Assembly: GCF_000002425.4 (NCBI RefSeq)
Contig: NC_037255.1
Location: forward strand, 1,929,847-1,993,846
Reading direction: 5' to 3'
Length of the DNA stretch: 64,000 bases
Source of the DNA: Physcomitrium patens
Lineage: Eukaryota; Streptophyta; Bryopsida; Funariales; Funariaceae
In this document: positions 62,640-64,000 of the stretch, piece by piece
Layout: the number at the start of each line of letters is the position of its first letter
How positions within the stretch are numbered: the first letter of the stretch is position 1
The notes under the pieces: model-generated
Seen by the model: only the letters and a program-made list of their open reading frames with translations
What the model was told of the DNA's origin: nothing
Database searches by the model: none
Made by a program: the position numbers and the translations under genes

Positions 62640-63907
62640 GACTGTATTACAGAAGGTATCCAATCTTACAGTGAGAATCTGTGGAGAGGGTTTTTCAAGC
62701 ATAGGATACTGAGTCAAAACTACTTTTTTCAACCTCGCTCACTCGCCGATTGATTTATCACATTTCTTTTCATTGCAACTACCTACTCTGAGGTCGTCAC
62801 TAGCGTAGAGTGTGAAGTAGCGTTAAGGAAACCCATCTTCGTTGCAAATAAACGCAGTACCTCTCGAGTTTATCCAAATCTTACTCACAACGGCTGATAT
62901 GAATGTAGCTTCGACTGAAGAACTAAAATTTTATAGAAAAATACGGCTTTAAGTTAGGCCACAATAAACCGCCTGGGACAGAGGATATTATCCGCTCCGA
63001 ATGAAGTCTTCAGCTGGAAAAGAAACATTCTATACGACGGCCCTAAGACAAGAAGAACTCTGATGCTTACAAGCGAAGCAAATGAATACCGTGAATGCAC
63101 ATTTGGCTCACTAACGCTGAAGTAAGTGCATTACGAGTCATAAAACAAAAAGATATCATGGGAGTAGTGAACATATGAGGAGACCAAGAAGAGCTGTTGT
63201 TTTCTTCGTACGTATTTCGTTTTGGGGAGTTTCTACCTGACTATCACAATCCAATAAAGCATTCCCAAAACTAGTGCCCTCACGAGGTATATACGGTAGT
63301 ATAACTGATACTTGGCAGTGAATCCATTCTAGTCGAGTTACACGGCACAAAAACGGTCATCGCTCGCACAAGGGTACTGGCAACTTTGTAAGATTACGTA
63401 TACCATGCGCTGTAGCAGCAGCAGTGTCGAACGCAAAAACAGTGCACAAGCGCAAACAGTAGCCTGAGATTGTCACCCTGTGACTTGAATCTCGCGCGGA
63501 AGTAAACGTTGAGCACGTCATGCTTAGGAAAAAAAACCTTGAGAACAAACGTCAAAAATCGGTTCGCAGCAGGCACTGAATCCAGCATACAGATCTCTTC
63601 ATCGCGTATCGAAAAACCTCTTTTCACCTGATCTAAACGGTACATGTGACGCAAGAGAGAGATCAACCAAAACACAACCCAACAACACCCGAGGTTCCGG
63701 ATCTCTCCCCTGGCTGCTCCTCAGTTATCGAAGAATGAGATCCAAGCGCATGCCTCACAGAAATAAATAATACATTGCAAACAACATCGTACTGGTCGCA
63801 ACCTCGCAGCGAAGATCCAGCTAGAACACGATCGAGAGAGCGTACCAGCTAACGACCGATTGGCTGATGGAAGTCGCGAAGGCAGTATTGGCTCTCTGTG
63901 TCGCGCT
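62640..63907. other. Upstream region of the minus-strand gene and downstream flank of the next gene
   Basis: No exon or RNA gene seen. The right part may be the 3'UTR of a gene whose last exon touches the window edge. Confidence 0.45.
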
Positions 63908-64000
63908 CTACATACCAGAGCAGGCGATCACAATGCCAACGGAACCCAACAAAGTACGCCAGAGCGTGTCGTCGAACTCAAGCTTTGTAACACCAAGAAA
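63908..64000 (-). CDS. Possible terminal exon of an unknown gene (cut by window edge)
   Basis: On the minus strand 30 codons are open from the window edge to TAG at 63908, reading KLEFDDTLWRTLLGSVGIVI and then ACSGM. The composition, an amphipathic lead-in and a hydrophobic end, looks protein-like, and the sequence is GC-balanced like the host exons. It is short enough to be chance, and no family is recognised. Confidence 0.3.
   Translation of the reverse strand, partial: FLGVTKLEFDDTLWRTLLGSVGIVIACSGM

Noticed and set aside
62640-62732. An upstream extension of the unknown minus-strand protein
   Set aside because: The frame begins with TTG, and an acceptor-like AATACAG just before the ATG at 62639 suggests leader intron. 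An ATG at 62702 remains possible.

Overview
The window is nuclear plant DNA, almost certainly from a bryophyte and most likely a moss of the Physcomitrium type. The evidence is intron-rich host genes with classic GT-AG borders, plant-type NADP-malic enzyme, GT43 and eIF3d proteins, and a retroelement mix of Tcn1-like chromoviruses, a decayed Copia element and a Gypsy group otherwise typical of basidiomycete fungi. Species identity is inferred, not proven.

Layout. (1) 116-4280, plus strand: the last 14 exons of an NADP-dependent malic enzyme whose 5' part lies outside the window. (2) 4.3-12.5 kb: AT-rich, gene-free DNA with low-complexity tracts, a long inverted repeat and a relic CCHC zinc-knuckle reading frame. 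(3) 12.5-45.15 kb: one nested block of LTR retrotransposon fossils. A minus-strand Copia relic (33.8-45.15 kb) is interrupted by a plus-strand chromovirus (35.8-42.2 kb, both LTRs present) and by two old LTR-like sequences in opposite orientation (32.5-33.8 and 43.0-44.35 kb). A minus-strand chromovirus (18.3-32.5 kb) abuts the left one and itself carries a young plus-strand Gypsy element (20.3-28.9 kb, LTRs about 99% identical). A shorter, older sister of that young element lies in minus orientation at 12.5-18.3 kb. (4) 46.1-48.0 kb, minus: a GT43 IRX9-like xylan glycosyltransferase. (5) 49.27-50.0 kb, plus: a small two-exon gene of unknown function, divergent from the GT43 gene. (6) 50.5-53.7 kb, minus: an eight-exon METTL21-type (Methyltransf_16) methyltransferase with one apparent U12-type AT-AC intron and one GC-AG intron. 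(7) 55.4-58.3 kb, plus: translation initiation factor eIF3 subunit d, with a 5'UTR intron. (8) 60.3-62.6 kb, minus: an unrecognised low-complexity protein gene. (9) Right edge: a possible last exon of another minus-strand gene.

The host genes are unrelated housekeeping or cell-wall functions and do not form a pathway. The items most worth following up are the AT-AC intron, the arrays of perfect heat-shock elements in the chromovirus LTRs, and the fungal-type Gypsy lineage in a plant genome.
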